Positions 1 to 13,188 of a stretch of 64,000 nucleotides of DNA are shown piece by piece. The position numbers and the translations under genes are program-made. This stretch comes from Pisaster brevispinus (Eukaryota; Echinodermata; Asteroidea; Forcipulatida; Asteriidae). Each line of letters starts with the position of its first letter. Position 1 is the stretch's first letter. Location: the NCBI GenBank assembly GCA_023634235.1, contig JAMKCF010000003.1:17020742-17084741 (forward strand), in the 5' to 3' direction. The notes under the pieces were generated by a model. The model had not been told where the DNA came from, ran no database searches, and saw nothing but the letters and a program-made list of their open reading frames with translations.

Positions 1-2477
1 TCTTTGCGTGGAACAGATAGCCCAGTGGTTGGGAAATATTTTTTGGTGGATCGTGACCACGGTTCGAATTCCGACAAGGTCCTTGATTCACTTTTTATTT
101 TTTCTGAGTCTAAAGATTTGAATCGTGATTTCACTTATGAGGTAGGAATTTCGGTAGGAGTTTCTGGTGCATCGGGACCACGGTTCGAATCCCGGCAGGG
201 TCCTTGATTCACTTTTTCCTTTTTCTGAGTCTGAAGATTTGAATCATGATTTCACTTATGAGGTAAGAATTTCGCTTGTCTTTGCGTGAAACAAATAGCC
301 CAGTGGTTGGGAGATAGTTTCTGGTAGATCGGGACCCCGGTTCGAATCCCGCCAATGTCCTTCATCTTCTTTTTCTTTTTTTCTGAGTCTAAAGATTTTA
401 ATCATGATTTCAATAATGAGGTAGGAATTTCGATTGTCTTTGCGTGGAACAGATAGCCCAGTGGTTGGGAGATAGTTTCTTTTGGATCGGGACCACGGTT
501 CGAATCCCGACAAGGTCCTTGATTCACTTTTTCTTTTTTCTGAGTCTAAAAATTTAGTCGTGATTTCGCTTATGAGGTAGAAATTTCGCTTGTCTTTGCG
601 TGGAACAGATAGCCCAGTGGTTGGGAGATAGTTTCTGGTGGATCGAGACCCCGGTTCGAATCCCGGCAGAGTCCTTCATCTTCTTTTTTTTTTCTGAGTC
701 TAAAGATTTGAATCATGATTTCACTAATGAGGTAGGAATTTCGATTGTCTTTGCGTGGAACAGATAGCCCAGTGGTTGGGAAATATTTTTTGGTGGATCG
801 TGACCACGGTTCGAATTCCGACAAGGTCCTTGATTCACTTTTTATTTTTTCTGAGTCTAAAGATTTGAATCGTGATTTCACTTATGAGGTAGGAATTTCG
901 CTTGTCTTTGCGTGGAACAGATAGCCCAGTGGTTGGGAGATAGTTTCTGGTAGATCGGGACCCCGGTTCGAATCCCGGCAGTGTCCTTCATCTTCTTCTT
1001 TTTTTTCTGAGTCTAAAGATTTGAATCATGATTTCAATAATGAGGTAGGAATTTCGCTTGTCTTTGCGTGGAACAGATAGCCCAATGGTTGGGATATATT
1101 TTCTGGTGTGTCGGGACCTCGGTTCGAATCCCGACAAGGTCTTTAAATTCACTTTTTCTTTTTTCTAAGTCTAAAAATTTAGTCGTGATTTCGCTTATGA
1201 GGTAGAAATTTCGCTTGTCTTTGCGTGGAACAGATAGCCCAGTGGTTGGGAGATAGTTTCTGGTAGATCGGGACCCCGGTTCGAATCCCGGCAGTGTCCT
1301 TCATCTTCTTCTTTTTTTTCTGAGTCTAAAGATTTGAATCATGATTTCAATTATGAGGTAGGAATTTCGCTTGTCTTTGCGTGGAACAGATAGCCCAATG
1401 GTTGGGATATATTTTCTGGTGTGTCGGGACCTCGGTTCGAATCCCGACAAGGTCCTTAAATTCACTTTTTCTTTTTTCTGAGTCTAAAAATTTAGTCGTG
1501 ATTTCGCTTATGAGGTAGAAATTTCGCTTGTCTTTGCGTGGAACACATAGCCCAGTGGTTGGGAGATATTTTCTGGTGGGTCGGGACCTCGGTTCGAATC
1601 CCGACAAGGTCCTTAAATTCACTTTTTCTTTTTTCTGAGTCTAAAAAATTAGTCGTGATTTCGCTTCTGAGGTAGAAATTTCGCTTGTCTTTGCGTGGAA
1701 CAGATAGCCCAGTGGTTGGGAGATAGTTCCTTGTGTATCAGGACCAAGGTTCGAATCCAGGTAGGGTCCTTGATCCCCTTTTCTTTTTTCTGAGTCTAAA
1801 AATGTGAATCATGATTTCACTTATGACGTACGAATTTCGCTTGTTTTGGCGTGGAACAGATAGCCCAGTGGTTGGGAGATAGTTTCTGGTAGATCGGGAC
1901 CCCGGTTCGAATCCCGGCAGAGTCCTTCATCTTCTTCTTTTTTTTCTGAGTCTAAAGATTTGAATCATGATTTCACTAATGAGGTAGGAATTTCGATTGT
2001 CTTTGCGTGGAACAGATAGCCCAGTGGTTTGGGAGATATTTTTTGGTGGATCGTGACCACGGTTCGAATCCCGACAAGGTCCTTGATTCACTTTTTCTTT
2101 TTTCTGAGTCTAAAGATTTGAATCGTGATTTCACTTATGAGGTAGGAATTTCGCTTGTCTTTGCGTGGAACAGATAGCCCAGTGGTTGGGAGATAGTTTC
2201 TGGTAGATCGGGACCCCGGTTCGAATCCCGGCAGTGTCCTTCATCTTCTTCTTCTTTTTCTGAGTCTAAAGATTTGAATCATGATTTCACTAATGAGGTA
2301 GGAATTTCGATTGTCTTTGCGTGGAACAGATAGCCCAGTGGTTGGGAAATAGTTTCTGGTGGATCGGGACCACGGTTCGAATCCCGACAAGGTCCTTGAT
2401 TCACTTTTTCTTTTTTCTGAGTCTAAAAATGTATTCGTGATTTCGCTTATGAGGTAGAAATTTCGCTTGTCTTTGCG
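1..2477 (+). repeat. Subarray: TTCATCTTCTTC-type monomers, left edge
   Basis: Monomers alternate between two post-B-box types: GTCCTTCATCTTCTTC followed by T runs, and GTCCTTGATTCACTTTTT or GTCCTTAAATTCACTTTTT. Many linkers read AGTCGTGATTTCGC in place of AATCATGATTTCAC. The stretch from about 440 to 1850 closely resembles 10217-11640, offset by roughly 9.77 kb, so the two were once neighbours and are now separated by the 3870-bp duplication. Confidence 0.85.
150..205 (+). repeat. Monomer with A box deleted
   Basis: After GGTAGGAATTTCG the sequence jumps straight to GTAGGAGTTTCTGGTGCATCGG. About 35 bp are missing, comprising the lead and the A box. The B box at about 182 is intact. The two flanking lead motifs lie 278 bp apart (8 and 286) instead of about 312, which confirms the deletion. 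Confidence 0.8.
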
Positions 2478-3480
2478 TGGAACACATAGCCCAGTGGTTG
2501 GGAGATATTTTCTGGTGGGTCGGGACCTCGGTTCGAATCCCGACAAGGTCCTTAAATTCGCTTTTTTTTCTGAGTCTAAAAATTTAGTCGTGATTTCGCT
2601 TATGAGGTAGAAATTTCGCTTGTCTTTGTGTGACACAGATAGCCCAGTGGTTGCGAGATAGTTTCTGGTGGATCGAGACCCCGGTGCGAATCCCGGCAGT
2701 GTCCTTCATCTTCTTCTTTTTTCTGAGTCTAAAGATTTGAATCATGATTTCACTAATGAGGTAGGAATTTCGATTGTCTTTGCGTGGAACAGATAGCCCA
2801 GTGGTTGGGAGATAGTTTCTGGTGGATCGGGACCACGGTTCGAAGACCGACAAGTTCCTTGATTCACTTTTTAATTTTGCTGAGTCTAAAGATTTAAATC
2901 ATGATTTCACTTATGAGGTAAGAATTTCACTTGTCTTTGCGTGGAACAGATAGCCCAGTGGTTGGGAGATAGTTTCTGGTGGATCAGGACCATGGTTCGA
3001 ATCCGGACAAGGTCCTTGATGCACTTTTTCCTTTTTCTGAGTCTAAAGATTTGAATGGTGATTTCACTTATGAGGTAGGAATTTCGCTTGTCTTTGCGTG
3101 GAACAGATAGCCCAGTGGTTGGGAGATAGTTTCTGGTGGGTCGGGACCTCGGTTCGAATCCCGACAAGGTCCTTAAATTCACTTTTTATTTTTTCTGAGA
3201 CTAAAAATTTAGTCGTGATTTCGCTTATGAGGTACAAATTTCGCTTGTCTTTGCGTGGAACAGATAGCCCAGTGGTTGTGAGATAGTTTCTGGTGGATCG
3301 AGACCCCGGTGCGAATCCCGGCAGTGTCCTTCATCTTCTTCTTTTTTTCTGAGTCTAAAGATTTGAATCATGATTTCACTAATGAGGTAGGAATTTCGAT
3401 TGTCTTTGCGTGGAACAGATAGCCCAGTGGTTGGGAGATATTTTTTGGTGGATCGTGACCCGGTTTGAATCCCGACAAGG
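2237..3480 (+). repeat. 1245-bp higher-order block, copy 1
   Basis: Eight monomers that recur at an offset of 1244-1245 bp (2237 to 3481, 2630 to about 3875, 3098 to 4343). The one-base shift comes from a T8 versus T9 run near 2552/3798. The junction at about 3480 joins a monomer with the shortened GACCCGGTTTGAATCCC block to the start of the next copy. Confidence 0.8.
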
Positions 3481-4725
3481 TCCTTCATCTTCTTCTTCTT
3501 TTTCTGAGTCTAAAGATTTGAATCATGATTTCACTAATGAGGTAGGAATTTCGATTGTCTTTGCGTGGAACAGATAGCCCAGTGGTTGGGAAATAGTTTC
3601 TGGTGGATCGGGACCACGGTTCGAATCCCGACAAGGTCCTTGATTCACTTTTTCTTTTTTCTGAGTCTAAAAATGTATTCGTGATTTCGCTTATGAGGTA
3701 GAAATTTCGCTTGTCTTTGCGTGGAACACATAGCCCAGTGGTTGGGAGATATTTTCTGGTGGGTCGGGACCTCGGTTCGAATCCCGACAAGGTCCTTAAA
3801 TTCGCTTTTTTTTTCTGAGTCTAAAAATTTAGTCGTGATTTCGCTTATGAGGTAGAAATTTCGCTTGTCTTTGTGTGACACAGATAGCCCAGTGGTTGCG
3901 AGATAGTTTCTGGTGGATCGAGACCCCGGTGCGAATCCCGGCAGTGTCCTTCATCTTCTTCTTTTTTCTGAGTCTAAAGATTTGAATCATGATTTCACTA
4001 ATGAGGTAGGAATTTCGATTGTCTTTGCGTGGAACAGATAGCCCAGTGGTTGGGAGATAGTTTCTGGTGGATCGGGACCACGGTTCGAAGACCGACAAGT
4101 TCCTTGATTCACTTTTTAATTTTGCTGAGTCTAAAGATTTAAATCATGATTTCACTTATGAGGTAAGAATTTCACTTGTCTTTGCGTGGAACAGATAGCC
4201 CAGTGGTTGGGAGATAGTTTCTGGTGGATCAGGACCATGGTTCGAATCCGGACAAGGTCCTTGATTCACTTTTTCTTTTTTCTGAGTCTAAAGATTTGAA
4301 TGGTGATTTCACTTATGAGGTAGGAATTTCGCTTGTCTTTGCGTGGAACAGATAGCCCAGTGGTTGGGAGATAGTTTCTGGTGGGTCGGGACCTCGGTTC
4401 GAATCCCGACAAGGTCCTTAAATTCACTTTTTATTTTTTCTGAGACTAAGAATTTAGTCGTGATTTCGCTTATGAGGTTCAAATTTCGCTTGTCTTTGCG
4501 TGGAACAGATAGCCCAGTGGTTGTGAGATAGTTTCTGGTGGATCGAGACCCCGGTGCGAATCCCGGCAGTGTCCTTCATCTTCTTCTTTTTTTCTGAGTC
4601 TAAAGATTTGAATCATGATTTCACTAATGAGGTAGGAATTTCGATTGTCTTTGCGTGGAACAGATAGCCCAGTGGTTGGGAGATATTTTTTGGTGGATCG
4701 TGACCCGGTTTGAATCCCGACAAGG
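3481..4725 (+). repeat. 1245-bp higher-order block, copy 2
   Basis: Direct repeat of the preceding block, including rare marks: GTGTGACACAGATAG with GGTTGCGAGATAG near 3875, CGAAGACCGACAAG near 4087, and GACCCGGTTTGAATCCC near 4705. A few substitutions separate it from copy 1 (for example GGTACAAAT versus GGTTCAAAT near 3233/4478). Confidence 0.8.
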
Positions 4726-5433
4726 TCCTTCATCTTCTTCTTTTTTTCTGAGTCTAAAGATTTGAATCATGGTTTCACTAATGAGGTAGGAATTTCGATT
4801 GTCTTTGCGTGGAACAGATAGCCCATTGGTTAGGAGATAGTTTCTGGTGGATCGGGACCACGGTTCGAATCCCGACAAGGTCCTTGATTCACTTTTTCTT
4901 TTTTCTGAGTCTAAAGATTTAGTCGTGATTTCACTTATGAGGTAGAAATTTCGCTTGCCTTGCGTGGAACACATAGCATAGTGGTTGGGAGATATTTTCT
5001 GGTGGGTCGGGACCTCGGTTCGAATCCCGACAAGGTCCTTAAATTCACTTTTTCTTTTTTCTGAGTCTAAACAATTAGTCGTGATTTCGCTTCTGAGGTA
5101 GAAATTTCGCTTGTCTTTGCGTGGAACAGATAGCCCAGTGGTTAGGAGATAGTTCCTTGTGTATCAGGACCAAAGTTCGAATCCAGGTAGGGTCCTTGAT
5201 CCCCTTATCTTTTTTCTGAGTCTAAAAATGTGAATCATGATTTCACTTATGACGTACGAATTTCGCTTGTTTTTGCGTGGAACAGATAGCCCAGTGGTTG
5301 GGAGATAGTTTTTGGTGGATCGGGACCACGGTTCGAATCCCGACAAGTTCCTTGATTCACTTTTTAATTTTTCTGATTCTAAAGATTTAAATCATGATTT
5401 CACTTATGAGGTAAGAATTTCACTTGTCTTTGC

Positions 5434-5487
5434 GTGGAACAGATAGCCCAGTGACCACGGTTCGAATCCCGGCAGTGTCCTTCATCT
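5434..5487 (+). repeat. Monomer missing the A-to-B interval
   Basis: AGATAGCCCAGTG runs directly into ACCACGGTTCGAATCC. About 33 bp between the end of the A box and the B box are deleted. The A and B boxes are now too close for normal TFIIIC contact, so this unit is probably not a promoter. It predates the 3870-bp duplication, because its twin lies at 9304. Confidence 0.85.
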
Positions 5488-6347
5488 TCTTCTTCTTTTT
5501 CTGAGTCTAAAGATTTAAATCATGATTTCACTTATAAGGTAAGAATTTCACTTGTCTTTGCGTGGAACAGATAGCCCAGTGGTTGGGAGATATTTTTTGG
5601 TGGATCGTGACCACGGTTCGAATCCGGACAAGGTCCTTGATTCACTTTTTCTTTTTTCTGAGTCTAAAGATTTGAATCGTGATTTCACTTATGAGGTAGG
5701 AATTTCGCTTGTCTTTGCGTGGAACAGATAGCCCAGTGGTTGGGAGATAGTTTCTGGTGGATCGGGACCACGGTTCGAATCCCGACAAGGTCCTTGATTC
5801 ACTTTTTCTTTTTTCTGAGTCTAAAGATTTAGTCGTGATTTCACTTATGAGGTAGAAATTTCGCTTGTCTTTGCATTGAACAGATAGCCCAGTTGTTGGG
5901 AGATAGTTTCTGGTGGATCGGGACCCCGGTTCGAATCCCGGCAGTGTCCTTCATCTTCTTCTTCTTTTTCTGAGTCTAAAGATTTGAATCATGATTTCAC
6001 TAATGAGGTAGGAATTTCGCTTGTCTTTGCGTGGAACAGATAGCCCAGTGGTTGGGAGATAGTTTCTGGTAGATCGGGACCCCGGTTCGAATCCCGCCAA
6101 TGTCCTTCATCTTCTTTTTCTTTTTTTCTGAGTCTAAGGATTAGAATCATGATTTCACTTATGACGTTAGAATTTCGGTTGTCTTTGCGTGAAACAGATA
6201 GCCCAGTGGTTGGGAGATAGTTTCTGGTGGATCGGGACCACGGTTCGAATCCCGGCAAAGTCCTTGATTCACTTTTTCTTTTTTTCTGAGTCTAAAGATT
6301 TTAATCATGATTTCAATAATGAGGTATGAATTTCGATTGTCTTTGCG

Positions 6348-9300
6348 TGGAACAGATAGCCCAGTGGTTGGGAGATATTTTCTGGTGGGTCGGGACCTCG
6401 GTTCGAATCCCGACAAGGTCCTTAAATTCGCTTTTTTTTCTGAGTCTAAAAATTTAGTCGTGATTTCGCTTATGAGGTAGAAATTTCGCTTGTCTTTGTG
6501 TGACACAGATAGCCCAGTGGTTGCGAGATAGTTTCTGGTGGATCGAGACCCCGGTGCGAATCCCGGCAGTGTCCTTCATCTTCTTCTTTTTTCTGAGTCT
6601 AAAGATTTGAATCATGATTTCACTAATGAGGTAGGAATTTCGATTGTCTTTGCGTGGAACAGATAGCCCAGTGGTTGGGAGATAGTTTCTGGTGGATCGG
6701 GACCACGGTTCGAAGACCGACAAGTTCCTTGATTCACTTTTTAATTTTGCTGAGTCTAAAGATTTAAATCATGATTTCACTTATGAGGTAAGAATTTCAC
6801 TTGTCTTTGCGTGGAACAGATAGCCCAGTGGTTGGGAGATAGTTTCTGGTGGATCAGGACCATGGTTCGAATCCGGACAAGGTCCTTGATGCACTTTTTC
6901 CTTTTTCTGAGTCTAAAGATTTGAATGGTGATTTCACTTATGAGGTAGGAATTTCGCTTGTCTTTGCGTGGAACAGATAGCCCAGTGGTTGGGAGATAGT
7001 TTCTGGTGGGTCGGGACCTCGGTTCGAATCCCGACAAGGTCCTTAAATTCACTTTTTATTTTTTCTGAGACTAAAAATTTAGTCGTGATTTCGCTTATGA
7101 GGTACAAATTTCGCTTGTCTTTGCGTGGAACAGATAGCCCAGTGGTTGTGAGATAGTTTCTGGTGGATCGAGACCCCGGTGCGAATCCCGGCAGTGTCCT
7201 TCATCTTCTTCTTTTTTTCTGAGTCTAAAGATTTGAATCATGATTTCACTAATGAGGTAGGAATTTCGATTGTCTTTGCGTGGAACAGATAGCCCAGTGG
7301 TTGGGAGATATTTTTTGGTGGATCGTGACCCGGTTTGAATCCCGACAAGGTCCTTCATCTTCTTCTTCTTTTTCTGAGTCTAAAGATTTGAATCATGATT
7401 TCACTAATGAGGTAGGAATTTCGATTGTCTTTGCGTGGAACAGATAGCCCAGTGGTTGGGAAATAGTTTCTGGTGGATCGGGACCACGGTTCGAATCCCG
7501 ACAAGGTCCTTGATTCACTTTTTCTTTTTTCTGAGTCTAAAAATGTATTCGTGATTTCGCTTATGAGGTAGAAATTTCGCTTGTCTTTGCGTGGAACACA
7601 TAGCCCAGTGGTTGGGAGATATTTTCTGGTGGGTCGGGACCTCGGTTCGAATCCCGACAAGGTCCTTAAATTCGCTTTTTTTTTCTGAGTCTAAAAATTT
7701 AGTCGTGATTTCGCTTATGAGGTAGAAATTTCGCTTGTCTTTGTGTGACACAGATAGCCCAGTGGTTGCGAGATAGTTTCTGGTGGATCGAGACCCCGGT
7801 GCGAATCCCGGCAGTGTCCTTCATCTTCTTCTTTTTTCTGAGTCTAAAGATTTGAATCATGATTTCACTAATGAGGTAGGAATTTCGATTGTCTTTGCGT
7901 GGAACAGATAGCCCAGTGGTTGGGAGATAGTTTCTGGTGGATCGGGACCACGGTTCGAAGACCGACAAGTTCCTTGATTCACTTTTTAATTTTGCTGAGT
8001 CTAAAGATTTAAATCATGATTTCACTTATGAGGTAAGAATTTCACTTGTCTTTGCGTGGAACAGATAGCCCAGTGGTTGGGAGATAGTTTCTGGTGGATC
8101 AGGACCATGGTTCGAATCCGGACAAGGTCCTTGATTCACTTTTTCTTTTTTCTGAGTCTAAAGATTTGAATGGTGATTTCACTTATGAGGTAGGAATTTC
8201 GCTTGTCTTTGCGTGGAACAGATAGCCCAGTGGTTGGGAGATAGTTTCTGGTGGGTCGGGACCTCGGTTCGAATCCCGACAAGGTCCTTAAATTCACTTT
8301 TTATTTTTTCTGAGACTAAGAATTTAGTCGTGATTTCGCTTATGAGGTTCAAATTTCGCTTGTCTTTGCGTGGAACAGATAGCCCAGTGGTTGTGAGATA
8401 GTTTCTGGTGGATCGAGACCCCGGTGCGAATCCCGGCAGTGTCCTTCATCTTCTTCTTTTTTTCTGAGTCTAAAGATTTGAATCATGATTTCACTAATGA
8501 GGTAGGAATTTCGATTGTCTTTGCGTGGAACAGATAGCCCAGTGGTTGGGAGATATTTTTTGGTGGATCGTGACCCGGTTTGAATCCCGACAAGGTCCTT
8601 CATCTTCTTCTTTTTTTCTGAGTCTAAAGATTTGAATCATGGTTTCACTAATGAGGTAGGAATTTCGATTGTCTTTGCGTGGAACAGATAGCCCATTGGT
8701 TAGGAGATAGTTTCTGGTGGATCGGGACCACGGTTCGAATCCCGACAAGGTCCTTGATTCACTTTTTCTTTTTTCTGAGTCTAAAGATTTAGTCGTGATT
8801 TCACTTATGAGGTAGAAATTTCGCTTGCCTTGCGTGGAACACATAGCATAGTGGTTGGGAGATATTTTCTGGTGGGTCGGGACCTCGGTTCGAATCCCGA
8901 CAAGGTCCTTAAATTCACTTTTTCTTTTTTCTGAGTCTAAACAATTAGTCGTGATTTCGCTTCTGAGGTAGAAATTTCGCTTGTCTTTGCGTGGAACAGA
9001 TAGCCCAGTGGTTAGGAGATAGTTCCTTGTGTATCAGGACCAAAGTTCGAATCCAGGTAGGGTCCTTGATCCCCTTATCTTTTTTCTGAGTCTAAAAATG
9101 TGAATCATGATTTCACTTATGACGTACGAATTTCGCTTGTTTTTGCGTGGAACAGATAGCCCAGTGGTTGGGAGATAGTTTTTGGTGGATCGGGACCACG
9201 GTTCGAATCCCGACAAGTTCCTTGATTCACTTTTTAATTTTTCTGATTCTAAAGATTTAAATCATGATTTCACTTATGAGGTAAGAATTTCACTTGTCTT

Positions 9301-10217
9301 TGCGTGGAACAGATAGCCCAGTGACCACGGTTCGAATCCCGGCAGTGTCCTTCATCTTCTTCTTCTTTTTCTGAGTCTAAAGATTTAAATCATGATTTCA
9401 CTTATAAGGTAAGAATTTCACTTGTCTTTGCGTGGAACAGATAGCCCAGTGGTTGGGAGATATTTTTTGGTGGATCGTGACCACGGTTCGAATCCGGACA
9501 AGGTCCTTGATTCACTTTTTCTTTTTTCTGAGTCTAAAGATTTGAATCGTGATTTCACTTATGAGGTAGGAATTTCGCTTGTCTTTGCGTGGAACAGATA
9601 GCCCAGTGGTTGGGAGATAGTTTCTGGTGGATCGGGACCACGGTTCGAATCCCGACAAGGTCCTTGATTCACTTTTTCTTTTTTCTGAGTCTAAAGATTT
9701 AGTCGTGATTTCACTTATGAGGTAGAAATTTCGCTTGTCTTTGCATTGAACAGATAGCCCAGTTGTTGGGAGATAGTTTCTGGTGGATCGGGACCCCGGT
9801 TCGAATCCCGGCAGTGTCCTTCATCTTCTTCTTCTTTTTCTGAGTCTAAAGATTTGAATCATGATTTCACTAATGAGGTAGGAATTTCGCTTGTCTTTGC
9901 GTGGAACAGATAGCCCAGTGGTTGGGAGATAGTTTCTGGTAGATCGGGACCCCGGTTCGAATCCCGCCAATGTCCTTCATCTTCTTTTTCTTTTTTTCTG
10001 AGTCTAAGGATTAGAATCATGATTTCACTTATGACGTTAAAATTTCGGTTGTCTTTGCGTGAAACAGATAGCCCAGTGGTTGGGAGATAGTTTCTGGTGG
10101 ATCGGGACCACGGTTCGAATCCCGGCAAAGTCCTTGATTCACTTTTTCTTTTTTTCTGAGTCTAAAGATTTTAATCATGATTTCAATAATGAGGTATGAA
10201 TTTCGATTGTCTTTGCG
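6348..10217 (+). repeat. 3870-bp higher-order repeat, copy 2
   Basis: Adjacent tandem copy of 2478-6347. By eye it is nearly identical; one difference is GACGTTAGAAT near 6165 versus GACGTTAAAAT near 10035. The right junction, at about 10217, leads into sequence resembling 444 onwards, not a third copy. Confidence 0.88.
9304..9357 (+). repeat. Second copy of the A-to-B deletion monomer
   Basis: Same deletion junction as at 5434, exactly 3870 bp downstream, carried by the block duplication. Confidence 0.85.
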
Positions 10218-10373
10218 TGGAACAGATAGCCCAGTGGTTGGGAGATAGTTTCTTTTGGATCGGGACCACGGGTCGAATCCCGACAAGGTCCTTAAATTCA
10301 CTTTTTCTTTTTTCTGAGTCTAAAAATTTAGTCGTGATTTCGCTTATGAGGTAGAAATTTCGCTTGTCTTTGC

Positions 10374-11624
10374 GTGGAACAGATAGCCCAGTGGTTGGGA
10401 GATAGTTTCTGGTGGATCGAGACCCCGGTTCGAATCCCGGCAGAGTCCTTCATCTTCTTTTTTTTTTTCTGAGTCTAAAGATTTGAATCATGATTTCACT
10501 AATGAGGTAGGAATTTCGATTGTCTTTGCGTGGAACAGATAGCCCAGTGGTTGGGAGATATTTTTTGGTGGATCGTGACCACGGTTCGAATTCCGACAAG
10601 GTCCTTGATTCACTTTTTATTTTTTCTGAGTCTAAAGATTTGAATCGTGATTTCACTTATGAGGTAGGAATTTCGCTTGTCTTTGCGTGGAACAGATAGC
10701 CCAGTGGTTGAGAGATAGTTTCTGGTAGATCGGGACCCCGGTTCGAATCCCGGCAGTGTCCTTCATCTTCTTCTTTTTTTTCTGAGTCTAAAGATTTGAA
10801 TCATGATTTCAATAATGAGGTAGGAATTTCGCTTGTCTTTGCGTGGAACAGATAGCCCAATGGTTGGGATATATTTTCTGGTGTGTCGGGACCTCGGTTC
10901 GAATCCCGACAAGGTCCTTAAATTCACTTTTTCTTTTTTCTGAGTCTAAAAATTTAGTCGTGATTTCGCTTATGAGGTAGAAATTTCGCTTGTCTTTGCG
11001 TGGAACAGATAGCCCAGTGGTTGGGAGATAGTTTCTGGTAGATCGGGACCCCGGTTCGAATCCCGGCATTGCCTTCATCTTCTTCTTTTTTTTCTGAGTC
11101 TAAAGATTTGAATCATGATTTCAATAATGAGGTAGGAATTTCGCTTGTCTTTGCGTGGAACAGATAGCCCAATGGTTGGGATATATTTTCTGGTGTGTCG
11201 GGACCTCGGTTCGAATCCCGACAAGGTCCTTAAATTCACTTTTTCTTTTTTCTGAGTCTAAAAATTTAGTCGTGATTTCGCTTATGAGGTAGAAATTTCG
11301 CTTGTCTTTGCGTGGAACACATAGCCCAGTGGTTGGGAGATATTTTCTGGTGGGTCGGGACCTCGGTTCGAATCCCGACAAGGTCCTTAAATTCACTTTT
11401 TCTTTTTTCTGAGTCTAAAAATTTAGTCGTGATTTCGCTTCTGAGGTAGAAATTTCGCTTGTCTTTGCGTGGAACAGATAGCCCAGTGGTTGGGAGATAG
11501 TTCCTTGTGTATCAGGACCAAGGTTCGAATCCAGGTAGGGTCCTTGATCCCCTTATCTTTTTTCTGAGTCTAAAAATGTGAATCATGATTTCACTTATGA
11601 CGTACGAATTTCGCTTGTTTTTGC
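10374..11624 (+). repeat. 1251-bp higher-order block, copy 1
   Basis: Eight monomers. Lead motifs at 10374, 11625 and 12876 are 1251 bp apart and start the same sequence with GATCGAGACCCCGG (GATCGACACCCC in the second). Marks include GTGTGTCGGGACCTCGG with AATGGTTGGGATATATT, and a shortened GGCATTGCCTTCATC. Confidence 0.82.
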
Positions 11625-12875
11625 GTGGAACAGACAGCCCAGTGGTTGGGAGATAGTTTCTGGTGGATCGACACCCCGGTTCGAATCCCGGCAGAGTCCT
11701 TCATCTTCTTCTTTTTTTTCTGAGTCTAAAGATTTGAATCATGATTTCACTAATGAGGTAGGAATTTCGATTGTCTTTGCGTGGAACAGATAGCCCAGTG
11801 GTTGGGAGTAATTTTTTGGTGGATCGTGACCACGGTTCGAATTCCGACAAGGTCCTTGATTCACTTTTTATTTTTTCTGAGTCTAAAGATTTGAATCGTG
11901 ATTTCACTTATGAGGTAGGAATTTCGCTTGTCTTTGCGTGGAACAGATAGACCAGTGGTTGGGAGATAGTTTCTGGTAGATCGGGACCCCGGTTCGAATC
12001 CCGGCAGTGTCCTTCATCTTCTTCTTTTTTTTCTGAGTCTAAAGATTTGAATCATGATTTCAATAATGAGGTAGGAATTTCGCTTGTCTTTGCGTGGAAC
12101 AGATAGCCCAATGGTTGGGATATATTTTCTGGTGTGTCGGGACCTCGGTTCGAATCCCGACAAGGTCCTTAAATTCACTTTTTCTTTTTTCTGAGTCTAA
12201 AAATTTAGTCGTGATTTCGCTTATGAGGTAGAAATTTCGCTTGTCTTTGCGTGGAACAGATAGCCCAGTGGTTGGGAGATAGTTTCTGGTAGATCGGGAC
12301 CCCGGTTCGAATCCCGGCATTGCCTTCATCTTCTTTTTTTTTTTCTGAGTCTAAAGATTTGAATCATGATTTCAATAATGAGGTAGGAATTTCGCTTGTC
12401 TTTGCGTGGAACAGATAGCCCAATGGTTGGGATATATTTTCTGGTGTGTCGGGACCTCGGTTCGAATCCCGACAAGGTCCTTAAATTCACTTTTTCTTTT
12501 TTCTGAGTCTAAAAATTTAGTCGTGATTTCGCTTATGAGGTAGAAATTTCGCTTGTCTTTGCGTGGAACACATAGCCCAGTGGTTGGGAGATATTTTCTG
12601 GTGGGTCGGGACCTCGGTTCGAATCCCGACAAGGTCCTTAAATTCACTTTTTCTTTTTTCTGAGTCTAAAAAATTAGTCGTGATTTCGCTTCTGAGGTAG
12701 AAATTTCGCTTGTCTTTGCGTGGAACAGATAGCCCAGTGGTTGGGAGATAGTTCCTTGTGTATCAGGACCAAGGTTCGAATCCAGGTAGGGTCCTTGATC
12801 CCCTTATCTTTTTTCTGAGTCTAAAAATGTGAATCATGATTTCACTTATGACGTACGAATTTCGCTTGTTTTTGC
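11625..12875 (+). repeat. 1251-bp higher-order block, copy 2
   Basis: Tandem copy of 10374-11624. It has GACAGCCCAG in place of GATAGCCCAG at its start. A third, partial copy begins at 12876 and fades after about 13090. Confidence 0.82.
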
Positions 12876-13188
12876 GTGGAACAGACAGCCCAGTGGTTGG
12901 GAGATAGTTTCTGGTGGATCGAGACCCCGGTTCGAATCCCGGCAGAGTCCTTCATCTTCTTCTTTTTTTTCTGAGTCTAAAGATTTGAATCATGATTTCA
13001 CTAATGAGGTAGGAATTTCGATTGTCTTTGCGTGGAACAGATAGCCCAGTGGTTGGGAGATATTTTTTGGTGGATCGTGACCACGGTTCGAATCCCGACA
13101 AGGTCCTTGATTCACTTTTTCTTTTTTCTGAGTCTGAAGATTTGAATCGTGATTTCACTTATGAGGTAGGAATTTCGCTTGTCTTTGC

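Larger units (their letters stand above)
2478..6347 (+). repeat. 3870-bp higher-order repeat, copy 1
   Basis: About 25 monomers. Every distinctive mark in this stretch recurs exactly 3870 bp downstream: the GTGACACAG lead, the deletion monomer at 5434, GTATCAGGACCAAAGTTCG near 5163, and TTGCATTGAACAG near 5871. It contains parts of both 1245-bp blocks, so the 1245-bp duplication came first and the 3870-bp one later. Confidence 0.88.
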
